From JAZGBC01 sp036444495 (GTDB lineage Bacteria > Pseudomonadota > Alphaproteobacteria > Kiloniellales > J153): a DNA stretch of 29,725 bases. The DNA lies in contig JAZGBC010000128.1 of NCBI GenBank assembly GCA_036444495.1, positions 1-29,725 on the forward strand, given 5' to 3'. Within the stretch, counting starts at the first letter, position 1, and every line of letters begins with the position of its first letter. The notes under the pieces were generated by a model. The model made no database searches. It was not told the origin of the DNA and saw nothing but the letters and a program-made list of their open reading frames with translations. The position numbers and the translations under genes are program-made. Below, piece by piece: positions 29,291 through 29,725 of this stretch.

Positions 29291-29725
29291 TTATTCGCCG
29301 CGATTGCCGCGAGGATCGATCCAGCCGATATTTCCGTCCGTCCGGCGATAGATCATGTTGAGCCCGCTGTGCGATGAGTTGCGAAACATCAGTGCGGGCT
29401 GGTCCGCCAGGTCCATGCGCATGACCGCCTCGCTCACGGTCAGGCTAGGAATCTCGGTGGTCATCTCGGCGACCACCGCGGGTTGGCCCTGGCCCACGTC
29501 CTCGGCGGCTTCCTCTTCGTCGTCGCCGGCCAGTATATACTGTTGGGCCAGCAGCGTTTCGGCCTTGGGGCCGCTATCCTTGTGGTGATCGCGCAGCCGG
29601 CCCTTGTAGCGGCGCAGCCGTTTGGCCAGGTGCTCGGCGGCGGTATCGAAGGCCGGATAGGGCTCCTCCGCGGCGCCCTGGGCCTGTACCTGGATACCGC
29701 GCCCGACATGAGCCGCCACCACCGC
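29291..29725 (-). CDS. hpf: Ribosome hibernation promoting factor, long form (5' end outside window)
   Basis: This is the C-terminal 144 residues of a long-form HPF (RaiA/YfiA family), which dimerises idle 70S ribosomes into 100S particles. The visible part ends the N-terminal ribosome-binding domain (HLAKRLRRYKGRLRDHHKD), passes through an acidic, flexible linker (ILAGDDEEEAAEDV), and finishes with the dimerisation domain (SVSEAVMRMDL-like segment, then ALMFRNSSHSGLNMIYRRTDGN). The frame is open to the window edge, so the true start is outside. A perfect 12-bp palindrome CAGTATATACTG (29531-29542) lies in the linker-coding part. Confidence 0.93.
   Translation of the reverse strand, partial: AVVAAHVGRGIQVQAQGAAEEPYPAFDTAAEHLAKRLRRYKGRLRDHHKDSGPKAETLLAQQYILAGDDEEEAAEDVGQGQPAVVAEMTTEIPSLTVSEAVMRMDLADQPALMFRNSSHSGLNMIYRRTDGNIGWIDPRGNRGE

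Overview
This is a GC-rich chromosomal stretch of housekeeping genes from an alphaproteobacterium, most likely a Rhodospirillales-like lineage. The evidence is a set of lineage-typical neighbourhoods: ahcY next to a DivL-type kinase whose phospho-acceptor His is replaced by Tyr; AddAB rather than RecBCD; aroA-cmk-rpsA-ihfB followed by lapA, pyrF and trp genes; a FYDLN-acid (TIGR02300) gene diverging from aroA next to a tRNA-Ala; and an Hsp20-DUF1150 pair. The genus cannot be fixed from this sequence alone.

Layout. (a) 1-12367, plus strand: the 3' end of ahcY, divL-like kinase, tsaE, amgK, murU, addB, addA, trxA. Most of these genes overlap or nearly touch, and the block ends at a strong intrinsic terminator (12401-12432). 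amgK and murU form a peptidoglycan-sugar recycling pair; addB and addA encode the two subunits of the double-strand-break helicase-nuclease. trxA appears to have its own promoter, whose -35 box overlaps the addA stop codon. (b) 12450-16892, minus strand: trpB-trpA-accD-folC, with a REP-like palindromic unit between trpA and accD. (c) 17090-17428, plus strand: a small SHOCT membrane protein gene wedged between trpB and trpF and pointing at trpF with no spacer. (d) 17429-25834, minus strand: aroA-cmk-rpsA-ihfB-lapA-ornithine cyclodeaminase family-pyrF-membrane protein-trpF, in transcription order. (e) 25952-28751, plus strand: FYDLN-acid protein, tRNA-Ala(GGC), an 825-bp non-coding region rich in hairpins and repeats, a histone H1/protamine-like protein, then hsp20-DUF1150 behind a sigma-32-like promoter and a possible ROSE-type RNA thermometer. 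(f) 28803 to the end, minus strand: ptsN and the 3' part of hpf.

Most of the window is conserved core metabolism: aromatic amino acids (aroA, trpF, trpB, trpA), pyrimidines (pyrF, cmk), fatty acid and folate synthesis (accD, folC), translation (rpsA, tsaE, hpf), DNA repair and nucleoid (addAB, ihfB). I see no complete mobile element, CRISPR array, defence system or secondary-metabolite cluster. The least ordinary part is 26520-28044. It holds a palindrome cluster downstream of the tRNA, a possible GIY-YIG nuclease remnant, a degenerate inverted-repeat element, a protein that is about 44 percent Lys plus Arg with tandem KRR pentads, and a structured heat-shock leader. Other points worth checking are the Tyr-type DivL, the Lys/Ala-rich tail on ribosomal protein S1, and a class II EPSP synthase with Gly at the glyphosate-discriminating position.
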